Shown piece after piece: positions 25,674 to 34,775 of a stretch of DNA of 64,000 nucleotides; the stretch's first letter is position 1; each line of letters begins with the position of its first letter. The DNA is from Marinobacter persicus. Its GTDB lineage: Bacteria > Pseudomonadota > Gammaproteobacteria > Pseudomonadales > Oleiphilaceae. The stretch is from assembly GCF_900114155.1 (NCBI RefSeq), contig NZ_FOSC01000004.1:186001-250000 (forward strand), written 5' to 3'. A model generated the notes under the pieces. That model saw only the letters and a program-made list of their open reading frames with translations, made no database searches and was not told where the DNA came from. The translations under genes and the position numbers were made by a program.

Positions 25674-25907
25674 TCAGTGGCGGAGCATGGCGTCAAGTTC
25701 GTCGATCAGCTCGGCCCAGTCGCTGTCTTCCTCCAGGCCTTCTTCCAGAAAGTGGGACTGGCTCTCTGACCAGAAAGGCGCGTCCTGCAGGGCGATTTCC
25801 CGTGGCAGCGGTGAATGCCGGCTCACAAACTCCTCAATACTGTCCTTGTCCGACGCCAGGCCCAGTTGCTCGAACAGAGTGGTCAGGGTGTGTTTGCTGG
25901 TGTCCAT
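25674..25907 (-). CDS. DUF2789 family protein
   Basis: Small acidic protein of 77 residues with the DUF2789 signature: MDTSKHTLTTLFEQLGL at the start and DAPFWSESQ plus DWAELIDELDAML near the end. The family is all-helical and of unknown role in gammaproteobacteria. It converges with the broken cyclase gene, 3 bp apart. GGAGG just upstream of the ATG supports the start. Confidence 0.85.
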   Translation of the reverse strand: MDTSKHTLTTLFEQLGLASDKDSIEEFVSRHSPLPREIALQDAPFWSESQSHFLEEGLEEDSDWAELIDELDAMLRH

Positions 25908-26000
25908 ATAAAAGCCTCCTGTGGCTTGTCACTCAATGAAATTTTTTCAACGAGCAGGTATTGTTTGCTGAAACTGTAGTAAACCCGCCGAGGATATCCA

Positions 26001-28745
26001 GTGCCTTTCCGTCCCCACATACTGTATTGCCTGTTTTTATTGGTTTTTCAAGGGCAGGTGCTTGCCCAGAGCGCAGAAACCGATGCGTCCGGGCAGGCTG
26101 GTGCGATGATGCCGGCGGAACAGGACAGCATTCGCGTGGGGCTTCCCCATCCGCAGGTGCCCCTGGTTTTCGATACCGGTGACGGCCGGCTGACGGGGCT
26201 CTGGGTGGATTACCTGCAGCGGTTGGCGGTGGCCCTGCCGGCACCGGTTGAACCCTATGTGGCGGAAGAGCCGGCCCGTGCGGAAGTGTTGCTGACCACC
26301 CGCCTGCCCGGCCAGCCGGTCACTGCGGGCATGCGCCACACCCGGGCCCTGATGACCCTGACCTATGGCGTGTTCGTGCCCGCCGGTGATGCCACGGTAC
26401 GTGGCCTGAAGGAGCTGGAGTCCCGCCGGATTGCGATCATCACAAGTGACCCTAACCAGTTCCCTCTGTTGGAGCGGGTCGACAGCTTCACGCCGGTTCC
26501 CGTGGCTAGCGTCAGCGAGGCGGTTGACCGTTTGCAGTCCGGTCAGGCGGATGCTTTTATCGGGCCGATTCCGGTGGTCACCGATTACCTGGCCTCTGCC
26601 TCAATGAACGACATTGGCCTTGCCCTGAGGCTGGACGATCAACCGGTCGAGGTGGTGCTGCAGGTAGCGCCGGAGCGAGACGCCCTGTTCGAGACCTTGA
26701 ATCAGGCGGTTGCCGAGCTGACCGAGGAAGACCGCCGGGCCCTGCAGCAATCCTGGCTACAGGGCGACGTGCCCACCATCGAAAGCACCGAGCCGGCGCT
26801 GGCAGTGTCGGATGAACAATGGCTGGAAGAGCATCCGGAACTGAAAGTGGGCCTGCGCCGGGACTGGCCGCCGTTCGAGTTTGAACAGGATGGCCGGGCC
26901 GCGGGGCTGGTGGTGGACCTTATAAACCGGGTGGAAGAAGACATGGACTTCCGGTTCCAGCGGGTGCAGGTCGATTCCCGCTCCTCGGCGGAAGACCTGT
27001 TGAAATCCGGCGAAGTGGACATTATTCCGGGCATGTCGCGCACCCCGCGCACCGAACAGGAATTCCTGTTCACCCGGGCCTATGTCACCGTACCCATTGC
27101 CCTGGCGACCCGGGACACCGGCCGCTTCATCGGGGACTTGCGCGAGGTGCGCGATGAGCGGGTGGGCGTGGTGAACCGCCAGGCCAGTCACGATTACCTG
27201 TTGATCAATCATCCCGAGATCGATCTTTACCCCCAGAGTACCGTGGAGGAGGGCCTGCTGGCGCTGTCCAACGGTGATCTGGACGTCATGGTGACCCATA
27301 TCCCGGCGGTCAGTTACACGGTGGCCCGGCTGGGGCTGTCGAACCTGCGCATCACCAGTGTGACCCCTTACGAATACGACCTGCGCCTGGCCGTGCGCAA
27401 ATCCAGCCCGGAACTGCACCGGTTGCTGAACAAGGCGCTCAATAACCTGCCGGACTCGGAAACCGAGGAGGTCTACAACCGCTGGATTGATCTGGACATT
27501 GAACAGCGCACCGACTACACGGTTGTGCGCCGGATCGTGCTGATTGCCATCGTGGTGGTGCTGATGTTCCTGTACTGGAACCGCAAGCTGTCGCTGGAAG
27601 TGGATGAGCGCATCCGCTCGGAGAACGCCTTGCGCCGCAGTGAGGACGAGCTGCGCGCCGCCAAGCTGGAAGCGGAACGCCTGGCGCGCCAGGCGGAGGC
27701 CGCCAGCCGCTCGAAAAGTGAGTTCCTGGCCAACATGTCCCATGAGATCCGCACGCCCATGAATGCGGTGATTGGCTACAGCGACCTGCTGTACAACAGC
27801 GTCAAAGACCCTCAGCAGCGTAACTACCTGAACGCCATCCGGGCCGGCAGCCGTAGTCTGCTGATGCTGATCAACGACATCCTGGACCTGTCCCGTATTG
27901 AAGCCGGCAAGATGCGCCTGGATTTTACCCCGGTATCGATTCGCCGGTTGCTCAGCGATGTGCGTCATATTTTCGATTTGCGGGCCACCGAGCAGGGCAT
28001 TTCCCTGGAAGTCAGCGTGGTGTCCGGGATGCCGGATGCGATGATTCTGGACGAGACCCGTCTGCGCCAGGTGCTGTTCAACCTGGTGGGCAACGCCATC
28101 AAGTTCACCCACGAGGGTGAAGTCACGGTTCGTGCCAGCGCCGAGGAGCTGGAGCATTCTGGCAGGGAATCCGGGGAAACCCGCCATTACCGGTTGGTGA
28201 TCACCGTGACCGACACCGGTGTTGGCATTGCCCCGGACCAGCAGGAGCGCATTTTCGATGCCTTCGAACAGCAGGAGGGCCAGAGCTCCCGACGCTACGG
28301 TGGTACCGGCCTTGGCCTGGCCATCAGCCGCAAGCTGGTGGAAATGATGGGTGGCAAGCTGACCGTGGAAAGTGAGCAGAACAAAGGCTCAACGTTCACC
28401 GTTATCCTGCCACGGGTTGAGGCCACGGTGGAGCAGGCCGAGGAAGAAGGTGAACCGAAAGAGTCGGACCGCCTGCTGGCCCAGACCATGAGCCTGCGTG
28501 AGCGAAGCTGGCTGCGGGAAAAACTGGCGCAGGATTTTGGCAACGAATGGCAGGACGTGCGTGAAAGCGGTGACCCGGAACAGATGAAGGATTTCGCCCT
28601 GCGGGTGATGGAGTGGGGCAAGCGGTACCGGTCGTCCTCCGCGATCCGTTACGGCGAAAAACTGTTGGCGGATGTGGAGGCGTTCAACCTGGATGCGGTG
28701 AACTCGGCGCTGGAAGCCTTCCCGAATCTCCTCGGGCAGAAGTAA
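26001..28745 (+). CDS. Sensor histidine kinase with tandem periplasmic solute-binding domains
   Basis: Membrane sensor kinase of 914 residues. A signal peptide (about 1-23) leads into a first SBP_bac_3-type domain (about 45-250) and a second (about 275-495). One transmembrane segment (about 512-532), a helical linker and a HisKA domain with the phospho-acceptor His near residue 581 in MSHEIRTP follow. The HATPase domain spans about 690-815, with N-box [10 protein letters not shown] and [10 protein letters not shown] helical tail of about 95 residues ends it. There is no receiver domain, unlike BvgS-type hybrids. The ligand is probably a small amino-acid-like molecule. The start is GTG at 26001, with GAGG upstream. 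The partner regulator is not next to it. Confidence 0.86.
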   Translation: MPFRPHILYCLFLLVFQGQVLAQSAETDASGQAGAMMPAEQDSIRVGLPHPQVPLVFDTGDGRLTGLWVDYLQRLAVALPAPVEPYVAEEPARAEVLLTTRLPGQPVTAGMRHTRALMTLTYGVFVPAGDATVRGLKELESRRIAIITSDPNQFPLLERVDSFTPVPVASVSEAVDRLQSGQADAFIGPIPVVTDYLASASMNDIGLALRLDDQPVEVVLQVAPERDALFETLNQAVAELTEEDRRALQQSWLQGDVPTIESTEPALAVSDEQWLEEHPELKVGLRRDWPPFEFEQDGRAAGLVVDLINRVEEDMDFRFQRVQVDSRSSAEDLLKSGEVDIIPGMSRTPRTEQEFLFTRAYVTVPIALATRDTGRFIGDLREVRDERVGVVNRQASHDYLLINHPEIDLYPQSTVEEGLLALSNGDLDVMVTHIPAVSYTVARLGLSNLRITSVTPYEYDLRLAVRKSSPELHRLLNKALNNLPDSETEEVYNRWIDLDIEQRTDYTVVRRIVLIAIVVVLMFLYWNRKLSLEVDERIRSENALRRSEDELRAAKLEAERLARQAEAASRSKSEFLANMSHEIRTPMNAVIGYSDLLYNSVKDPQQRNYLNAIRAGSRSLLMLINDILDLSRIEAGKMRLDFTPVSIRRLLSDVRHIFDLRATEQGISLEVSVVSGMPDAMILDETRLRQVLFNLVGNAIKFTHEGEVTVRASAEELEHSGRESGETRHYRLVITVTDTGVGIAPDQQERIFDAFEQQEGQSSRRYGGTGLGLAISRKLVEMMGGKLTVESEQNKGSTFTVILPRVEATVEQAEEEGEPKESDRLLAQTMSLRERSWLREKLAQDFGNEWQDVRESGDPEQMKDFALRVMEWGKRYRSSSAIRYGEKLLADVEAFNLDAVNSALEAFPNLLGQK

Positions 28746-28753
28746 GCGGGCCG

Positions 28754-29125
28754 TCAGAGGCAGTCGAACTGGGAGCGGCGATCAAAGGCGACAGATACCA
28801 TGTCGTAGCCGGAATCGGACAGCGAGCGGATCAGTTCCCGGTTCTCCAGCAGGGCCTTGCAGGCTTTATGAACGCTGGCCTGAAGCTGGTCGCCGGCTGG
28901 CATCTGGTCGGTAAAGCGGAAATCGACGATCAGGTATTTGCGTTCCACCGGTGAGGCTTCGGGGATGTCCTGGCGCTCCACGCTCTCGTGACCAATGTAG
29001 GCGGCCAGGTCCTGGGGGAATACGTCGCTCATCAGCAGGTCGAGATTTTCCGCCTGGGCTGGCAGCCCGAAGAGGGAGAGGCCCATGGCGAGCAAAGGAG
29101 CCGGGATGAAAGTCTGGATGCGCAT
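28754..29125 (-). CDS. Small secreted protein of unknown function
   Basis: A 123-residue protein with a Sec signal peptide (hydrophobic about 8-22, cleavage near AQAEN). The mature part is about 98 residues with one Cys in KACKA and a terminal CL, which may form a disulfide. It converges with the sensor kinase gene, 8 bp apart. I do not recognise the family. Confidence 0.65.
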   Translation of the reverse strand: MRIQTFIPAPLLAMGLSLFGLPAQAENLDLLMSDVFPQDLAAYIGHESVERQDIPEASPVERKYLIVDFRFTDQMPAGDQLQASVHKACKALLENRELIRSLSDSGYDMVSVAFDRRSQFDCL

Positions 29126-29305
29126 ACGAGATCCTGCCTGGGTTCGTTACGCTCCCTGTAACGTTGTGTAACCAATCTGTCATTATTATGGCAGAGAGTG
29201 TCGCAGCTTACTTCATATTTTCAAGTGTTTTTTGCCTCGGATCCGGCGCTTGATTTGGGCTATCATGGAAACAGACTCATTCAGGATGAAGAACGGGAAG
29301 TAGCC

Positions 29306-29923
29306 ATGTTCCAGCTTGTGTTCAAGGGCGAGTGTGTCGAGGGTACCGACCTGCAAACAGCCCGCAACAACGCCAAAACACTGTTCAAGGCCAGTGTCGA
29401 GCAACTGGACCGGATGTTCAGTGGTCAGCCGGTGGTCATTCGCAACAAACTCGAGCAGGTGCAGGCGGAAAAATACCGTACGGTTCTGGCCAAGCACGGC
29501 ATGGTGGCCTACGTGCAACCCATGCCCGGTACTGAGGCCAAACCCTCGGCGCCAGAGCGGCCCGAGCAACCGCAGGCCGCCAGCAAAGCACCGGAGTCCT
29601 CTTCGCGGCAAGCCACCGCTGACAAACCCGCGGCGCCACAGCCAGACCCGAAAGCGGGGCCAAAAACCGAGCCGGGTGACCGCCTGCCGGTTGCCGGTGA
29701 AAAGGTGGATGACATTCTGGCCGGCTCGGCCCTGAGCCTCGACCCCGCCGGCGTCAGACTGGTCGAGGTGCCCGAGGAACAGGCGCCCATGTTCGAACAC
29801 CTGGATGAATGGAGCCTGGCGCCTCCCGGTACGGATCTTGGGGTTGAGCGGGACCTGCCCCCGCCCGTGGTTCCGGATGTTTCTCACCTGTCCCTGGCCG
29901 ATGATGACACGCACAAAGACTGA
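29306..29923 (+). CDS. Uncharacterised protein with N-terminal FQLVF-type domain and Pro/Ala-rich linker
   Basis: A 205-residue protein. Residues 1-75 form a compact alpha/beta domain (FQLVFKGECVEG, LFSGQPVVIRNKL, EKYRTVLAKHG). It is like a small domain found at the N-terminus of several gammaproteobacterial membrane proteins. Residues about 78-140 are a Pro/Ala/Lys-rich linker and the rest is acidic. The start at 29306 (MFQLVFKG) is chosen because the domain begins there; upstream in-frame codons are not conserved-looking. Its 3' end overlaps the patatin start and is followed by a hairpin-U7 sequence. Confidence 0.65.
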   Translation: MFQLVFKGECVEGTDLQTARNNAKTLFKASVEQLDRMFSGQPVVIRNKLEQVQAEKYRTVLAKHGMVAYVQPMPGTEAKPSAPERPEQPQAASKAPESSSRQATADKPAAPQPDPKAGPKTEPGDRLPVAGEKVDDILAGSALSLDPAGVRLVEVPEEQAPMFEHLDEWSLAPPGTDLGVERDLPPPVVPDVSHLSLADDDTHKD

Positions 29924-32159
29924 TCGTTCTGCACTTCCATGCCGAAACCGCTCCCGGTGGAGCGGTTTTTTCATTCTCACGATGCTGGCAAGCCTGCTGA
30001 TAGCGGGTTCAGCCAACGCCGACACCAACGAGCGCCCGACCGTGGGGCTGGTGCTCAGCGGTGGTGGCGCCAAGGGCATGGCTCATGTGGGCGTGCTGCG
30101 GGTGCTGGAAGAAATACGCGTGCCGGTTGATCTGGTGGTGGGCACCAGCGCGGGGTCGGCGGTGGCTGCCCTGTATGCCTCTGGCATGCCGGTGGATGAA
30201 ATTGAAAAACGCTTTCTGGAACTGGACTGGCTGGCCAGCTTTCGTGACGACCCGGGTCGTGTGTACAAACCTGTGCGCCGAAAGCAGAACGACTGGCGCC
30301 TGCCGCTGGTGCCCGGACTGGGCGTCAGTACCGAGGGTTTCCACTTGGGGGGAGGCCTGGTGGCGGGCCAGAACCTGGGGTTTATCCTCAATGAGCTGAC
30401 CCGCAATGCGGCACTGGTGGAAGACTTCGACGATCTGACCATCCCGTTCCGGGCAGTTGCCACCGATCTCGAGACCGGGGTTGAGGTGGTGATTGGTCAG
30501 GGCAACCTGGCCGAAGCCATCCGTGCCAGCATGAGCATTCCGGGCGTTTATGCGCCGGTGGAGCGGCATGGGAGGCTGCTGGTTGACGGTGGTATCGCCA
30601 ATAACCTGCCGGTCAGTGTGGCCCGGGACATGGGTGCCGACGTGGTGATTGCCGTCGATATCACCGATCCGCTGTTGAGCAGTGAAGACATGCGCGAGGC
30701 GTTCTCGGTCATCGGTCAGCTCACCACCTTGCTCACCCGCCGCAACACCGAGCACCAGCTGGCCCGTCTGAGGGATAACGACATCCTGATTCGCCCGGAC
30801 CTGGAAGGCTACGGATCGGCCGATTTCTACGATGGTCCGGCACTGTTTGAACTGGGGGCCTCCGCCGCCCGAGAGCACGCGGTCGCCCTTAACCGACTGC
30901 AAGTCAGTGAGCGTGACTGGCAGGCGGTACGGGGACAGCTCGAACAGGAGCCGTCAGCCCCCGGCGTCATCGCACGGATCGATTTCCGCCAGGGGGATCG
31001 CCTTGCCAGTGATTTCCTGCGCCAGCGGATTCGTCAGCAAATTGGTCAGCCGCTGGATGTGCCGCAGCTGGAGGCGGACCTGAAGCGAATCTATGGCCTG
31101 GGGTACTACGAGAGCGTGACCTGGTCCCTCAAGCCCGGTGATGATGGCCCGGTGCTAGTGATCCGGGCCCGTGAGAAAAGCTGGGGGCCGAACTATCTGT
31201 CGTTTGGCCTGAATTACGAAGACAACTTTGACGGCGACACCCGCTTTAACCTGGCTGCCGGCCTGCGCATGACCGAACTCAACCGGCTGGGGGCGGAATG
31301 GCAAACGGGCGTGCAGTTGGGCACCCAGCCCTGGTTGCGCAGCCAGTGGTATCAGCCGCTGGGTTACGGCTACGACCAGTTTGCAGTGGTGGGGCTGGAA
31401 TACAATCGTGATGATTACAGCATTTATGACAACGGTCAGCGCATTGCCGAGGTGGATGTGACCTCCCGTCAGTTTGATCTGGCGCTGGGCATGGAACTGG
31501 GAGGTAACGCCGAGGTGCGGGCCGGCTGGGTGCGGGGTATTGCAACGGTTGAGGATAATCTTGGCGCGCCGGTGGCTCCCACCGATGACGTGCATCAGGG
31601 GTATCTGTCGCTGCAGCTGGTGCACGATTCCCTGAGCGATGCGTTTTATCCCAAATCCGGTGCCTTCGCGGGCATCCGGGGCAGAATGGAGCGCCCGGGG
31701 CTGGGCTCGGATCGCAATTTCGACGCGTTGCGGGTGATGGCGCTGGGCACGGGCAGCTGGAAACGCTTTAACCTGACGGGCCTGGCCTGGGGCCGGACCA
31801 TCACCCGGGGTGAGCCGGGGCTGGAGAACCTGGCCCGATTGGGCGGCTTCCGGCGGTTGTCGGCGTACGCGCCGGGGCAGATCACCGGCAATGACGCGGC
31901 CTTGTTCTCGGTTTATGCCCGCCGTGAATTCGGCGGCCCGGTGGTGCCCTGGTTCGCCGGTGTTGGCTTTGAAACCGGCAATGCCTGGGAGACCATGGAC
32001 GATGCCCGCTGGTCCGACATGGTGCGTTCCTACAGCCTGTTTGCCGGCGTGGACACGTTTCTGGGGCCGGTGCAGCTGTCCGGCTCCTACAACAACGAGG
32101 ATGACTGGACGGCTTACCTGAATATCGGGTTTTCGTTCAGTCAGTTGTTCTACGAGTAA
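29904..32159 (+). CDS. Patatin-like phospholipase with POTRA and beta-barrel (PlpD-like, type Vd secretion)
   Basis: A 751-residue protein with a signal peptide (basic RNRSRW then a hydrophobic stretch ending SANA). The patatin lipase domain (about 50-250) has the oxyanion loop SGGGAKGMAHVG, catalytic Ser in GTSAGS and catalytic Asp in DGGI. A POTRA-like segment follows (about 330-400) and then a C-terminal beta-barrel of BamA/Omp85 type ending in Phe-Tyr-Glu. This is the layout of PlpD, which moves its lipase to the surface. The start is uncertain. The ATGs at 29901/29904 give a proper signal peptide but overlap the previous gene and a hairpin; 29982 gives a very short one. Confidence 0.85.
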   Translation: MTRTKTDRSALPCRNRSRWSGFFILTMLASLLIAGSANADTNERPTVGLVLSGGGAKGMAHVGVLRVLEEIRVPVDLVVGTSAGSAVAALYASGMPVDEIEKRFLELDWLASFRDDPGRVYKPVRRKQNDWRLPLVPGLGVSTEGFHLGGGLVAGQNLGFILNELTRNAALVEDFDDLTIPFRAVATDLETGVEVVIGQGNLAEAIRASMSIPGVYAPVERHGRLLVDGGIANNLPVSVARDMGADVVIAVDITDPLLSSEDMREAFSVIGQLTTLLTRRNTEHQLARLRDNDILIRPDLEGYGSADFYDGPALFELGASAAREHAVALNRLQVSERDWQAVRGQLEQEPSAPGVIARIDFRQGDRLASDFLRQRIRQQIGQPLDVPQLEADLKRIYGLGYYESVTWSLKPGDDGPVLVIRAREKSWGPNYLSFGLNYEDNFDGDTRFNLAAGLRMTELNRLGAEWQTGVQLGTQPWLRSQWYQPLGYGYDQFAVVGLEYNRDDYSIYDNGQRIAEVDVTSRQFDLALGMELGGNAEVRAGWVRGIATVEDNLGAPVAPTDDVHQGYLSLQLVHDSLSDAFYPKSGAFAGIRGRMERPGLGSDRNFDALRVMALGTGSWKRFNLTGLAWGRTITRGEPGLENLARLGGFRRLSAYAPGQITGNDAALFSVYARREFGGPVVPWFAGVGFETGNAWETMDDARWSDMVRSYSLFAGVDTFLGPVQLSGSYNNEDDWTAYLNIGFSFSQLFYE
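29945..29971 (+). terminator. Hairpin with U-run inside the patatin signal-peptide codons
   Basis: A 10-bp perfect stem (AAACCGCTCC and its complement) with a 4-base loop is followed by T residues, a classical intrinsic terminator for the gene ending at 29923. If the downstream patatin gene starts at 29901/29904, the same bases encode part of its signal peptide. Confidence 0.75.
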
Positions 32160-32170
32160 TGTTCCCGGGC

Positions 32171-32277
32171 ACAGGCGGGTAGGCCTTTCCAAAACACGCC
32201 ACGCAAGTACGTCCCTGTAGGGCTTGACTGCAGCCATCCATGGCTGCAGACAGTTTTGGAAAGGCCTACCCGCCTGT
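32171..32277. repeat. Structured intergenic repeat, copy A
   Basis: Perfect 25-bp inverted repeats (32171-32195 and 32253-32277) enclose a core with TACGTCCCTGTA and an inner 9-bp hairpin (32228-32249, CTGCAGCCA with its complement). It sits between the converging patatin and cardiolipin synthase genes and may terminate both. The core matches the copy at 59437-59540 while the arms differ. Confidence 0.8.
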
Positions 32278-32296
32278 ACCCTAAATCATTGCTATC

Positions 32297-33730
32297 TCAT
32301 AGCAGTGGCGCCAGCAACCGCACTGCGCGGCAGGCCAGGCGGAAGGCGAGGGAGCGGTCCTGGTAATCGGCGGGCGTCAGCAGCCGGCATTGCTGGAAAT
32401 CGTCGGAGAGCATCTTGTCCACCTCGGCAATAAAATGGGGGTGGGTGTTGATGGCGGTGATCTCGAAATTCAGCCGCATGGAGCGGTTATCCAGATTGGC
32501 GGTGCCAATGGCCGCGTAGCGATCGTCCACCAGCACCACCTTCTGGTGCATGAAACCCGGCTGGTAGCGGTAAATGCCGATGCCGGCCTGGCAGGCCTGC
32601 ACCAGGTAGGAATAGGCTGCCAGGCTGACCAGTGCGCTGTCCGCTTTCTCCGGAATCAGCACGCGCACGTCCACCCCCCTCAGAGCCGCCAGTTGCAGCG
32701 CATTGATTACCTGGAAATCGGGTACGAAGTAGGGCGACGTCAGCCAGATCCTGTCCCGGGCGTTGTTGATGCAGTTGAGGAAGAACAGGCTGCAGGTTTC
32801 CCAGGTATCGGCCGGACCAGTGGGTAGAATCAGCACTTCCTCGTCCCCCGGCGGATGGCTCATCGGCTGCCAGTTGAGCTCGGGGCGCTCGCCGCTGGCC
32901 CAGTTCCAGTCTTCCAGCCAGGCCAGTTGCAGACCGGTAACCGCCGGGCCCTCGATCCGGCAATGGCTGTCGCGCCAGGGCTCCTGGTCCATGGCCGTGC
33001 CCAGGTATTCATCGCCCAGATTGATGCCGCCGACAAAGCCCACCTGGCCATCACAGACCAGCAGCTTCCGGTGATTGCGGAAGTTGATCTGGAATCGCCG
33101 GGTGCGCAGGTTACCGCGACCGAACGAGGCAATGCGGGCGCCGGCGGCGGACAGTTCCCGCAACCAGCGTTTGGCCAGAAAGGCGCTGCCAATGTCGTCG
33201 TACAGCAGCCAGACCTGCACGCCCTGGGCCAGCTTGCGCTCCAGAATGGCCTTGATTCGCTGGCCCACCCGGTCGGAACGGACGATGTAGAATTCCAGCA
33301 GGATGTACTCGCGGGCGTCTTCCATGGCGTCGAACAGGGCCTGGAAGGTGGCTTCGCCGTCTTTCAGCAGGGTGCTTCGGTTGCCGCTGGTGAACGGTTG
33401 CCGGCCGAGCTTGCACAGCACCTGCAGTTCGTTGTCGAAGTGTGGCTCTCCCTGGCGGGGCATGGAGGTGGTTTGCTGCTCGAATTCATCAAGCAGGCCG
33501 GTCAGGTTTTTCTGGCCCATGCGCCGGGCGGTAACGTAGCCACCAAAGCGGTAGCGACCAATCATCAGGAACAGGGGCACGGCCACGTAGGGCAGGCCAA
33601 TCAGGGCGATGATCCAGGCAATGGCTCCCTGGGCCGTGCGGTAGGTCAGAAGAATCCGGTAAATGCATGCCAGTGCGGCCAGGTACAACCCGGCCACCAT
33701 AACCGCAATAAAAGAAAAGTCCCCGCTCAT
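32297..33730 (-). CDS. cls: Cardiolipin synthase
   Basis: Membrane phospholipase-D-type enzyme that joins two phosphatidylglycerols into cardiolipin, 477 residues. Two N-terminal transmembrane helices (about 5-60) precede two HKD active sites: NHRKLLVCDG and MHQKVVLVDD, each followed by the GxxN(L/D) part (VGGINLGDEY, IGTANLDNRS). The layout is that of ClsA. Confidence 0.93.
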   Translation of the reverse strand: MSGDFSFIAVMVAGLYLAALACIYRILLTYRTAQGAIAWIIALIGLPYVAVPLFLMIGRYRFGGYVTARRMGQKNLTGLLDEFEQQTTSMPRQGEPHFDNELQVLCKLGRQPFTSGNRSTLLKDGEATFQALFDAMEDAREYILLEFYIVRSDRVGQRIKAILERKLAQGVQVWLLYDDIGSAFLAKRWLRELSAAGARIASFGRGNLRTRRFQINFRNHRKLLVCDGQVGFVGGINLGDEYLGTAMDQEPWRDSHCRIEGPAVTGLQLAWLEDWNWASGERPELNWQPMSHPPGDEEVLILPTGPADTWETCSLFFLNCINNARDRIWLTSPYFVPDFQVINALQLAALRGVDVRVLIPEKADSALVSLAAYSYLVQACQAGIGIYRYQPGFMHQKVVLVDDRYAAIGTANLDNRSMRLNFEITAINTHPHFIAEVDKMLSDDFQQCRLLTPADYQDRSLAFRLACRAVRLLAPLL

Positions 33731-33879
33731 GGGTTATTCATCCGCCCCCTGGAAAATAGCGCCCATTCTTTGTACCCCATCGCTGTCCCGGGCGCAAAAC
33801 CACCGTAATGATAGCCCTTGCCACCGGCTCTGGCGGTGGTAGTGTAGCGGTTTCTGTGTACGAGGGGAGGTTTCTACCC

Positions 33880-34671
33880 ATGAGTGTCGAGCTCAACTAT
33901 CGCATCAGTGGTGAAGGCGAGCCGCTGATTGTTTTGCACGGGCTGTTCGGCTCGCTGGACAACCTGGGTGGTATCGCCCGGCGCCTGGAGGACCGCTGGC
34001 AGATTCATGCGCTGGACTTGCGCAACCACGGTAGCTCGCCTCATACGGAGGAGATGAGTTATCCGGCCATGGCGGCCGATGTGGTGGCTTACATGGATGC
34101 CAGGGGGCTGAGCCAGGCCAGCATTCTGGGCCACTCCATGGGTGGCAAGGTGGCCATGCAGGTGGCGTTGAGTTATCCGCAGCGGGTGCGGTCTGTGATT
34201 GCGGCGGACATTGCACCGGTGGGGTATGAGCCGCGCCACGATGAGATTCTCGATGGTCTGAATGCGCTTGATTTCGCACGGGTCAAAAGCCGGAGGGATG
34301 CGGACAGGCAACTGGCGGAGTATGTGGACACGCCGGGCGTTCGGCAGTTTTTGCTGAAAAACATGGAGCGGGTGCCGGCGGATGAACAATCCGGCGGTGG
34401 GCCGACGTTTCGCTGGCGGCTGAACCTGCCGGTGATTGATGCCTGTTACGCCAACATCGCGGCCGCACCGGAGGGTGACGGCCCGTTTGAAGGGCCGGTT
34501 TTGTTTATCAAGGGCGGGGATTCGCCTTACATTCAAAAGCAGCACCAACAGACCATCAACACCCTGTTCCCTGCTGCCGAGCTGCGTATTATCGAGGGCA
34601 CCGGCCACTGGCTGCATGCGGAAAAGCCGGATACCTTCGCGGCGTTGTGCCGTCGTTTCCTGGAACGATGA
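33880..34671 (+). CDS. Alpha/beta-hydrolase esterase, YbfF-like
   Basis: Cytosolic alpha/beta hydrolase of 263 residues. The oxyanion segment LHGLFGS, the nucleophile elbow GHSMGG (about residue 86) and a C-terminal GTGHWLHAEKP holding the catalytic His match the YbfF acyl-ester hydrolases. The start is the ATG at 33880, with GGGGAGG 9 bp upstream; a longer frame from 33808 lacks such a site. The substrate is unknown. Confidence 0.86.
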   Translation: MSVELNYRISGEGEPLIVLHGLFGSLDNLGGIARRLEDRWQIHALDLRNHGSSPHTEEMSYPAMAADVVAYMDARGLSQASILGHSMGGKVAMQVALSYPQRVRSVIAADIAPVGYEPRHDEILDGLNALDFARVKSRRDADRQLAEYVDTPGVRQFLLKNMERVPADEQSGGGPTFRWRLNLPVIDACYANIAAAPEGDGPFEGPVLFIKGGDSPYIQKQHQQTINTLFPAAELRIIEGTGHWLHAEKPDTFAALCRRFLER

Positions 34672-34775
34672 GCGAAGCGGCGATGGATTGTCAGTCGCGG
34701 GACGATATCTGCTAAGGTGAACCTCTCCGGCCGGGGGTCTGTGTACCCTCCGATGCATCAACAGGTCACGCGCAC

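Noticed and set aside
26757..28187. Minus-strand open frame opposite the sensor kinase
   Set aside because: Shadow of the kinase gene with low-complexity His/Gln/Val-rich translation and no domain motif.
32171..32277. Interpretation of the structured repeat as an integron attC site or CRISPR unit
   Set aside because: No GTTRRRY-type ends, no integrase partner nearby and no regularly spaced array. The three copies are kilobases apart.
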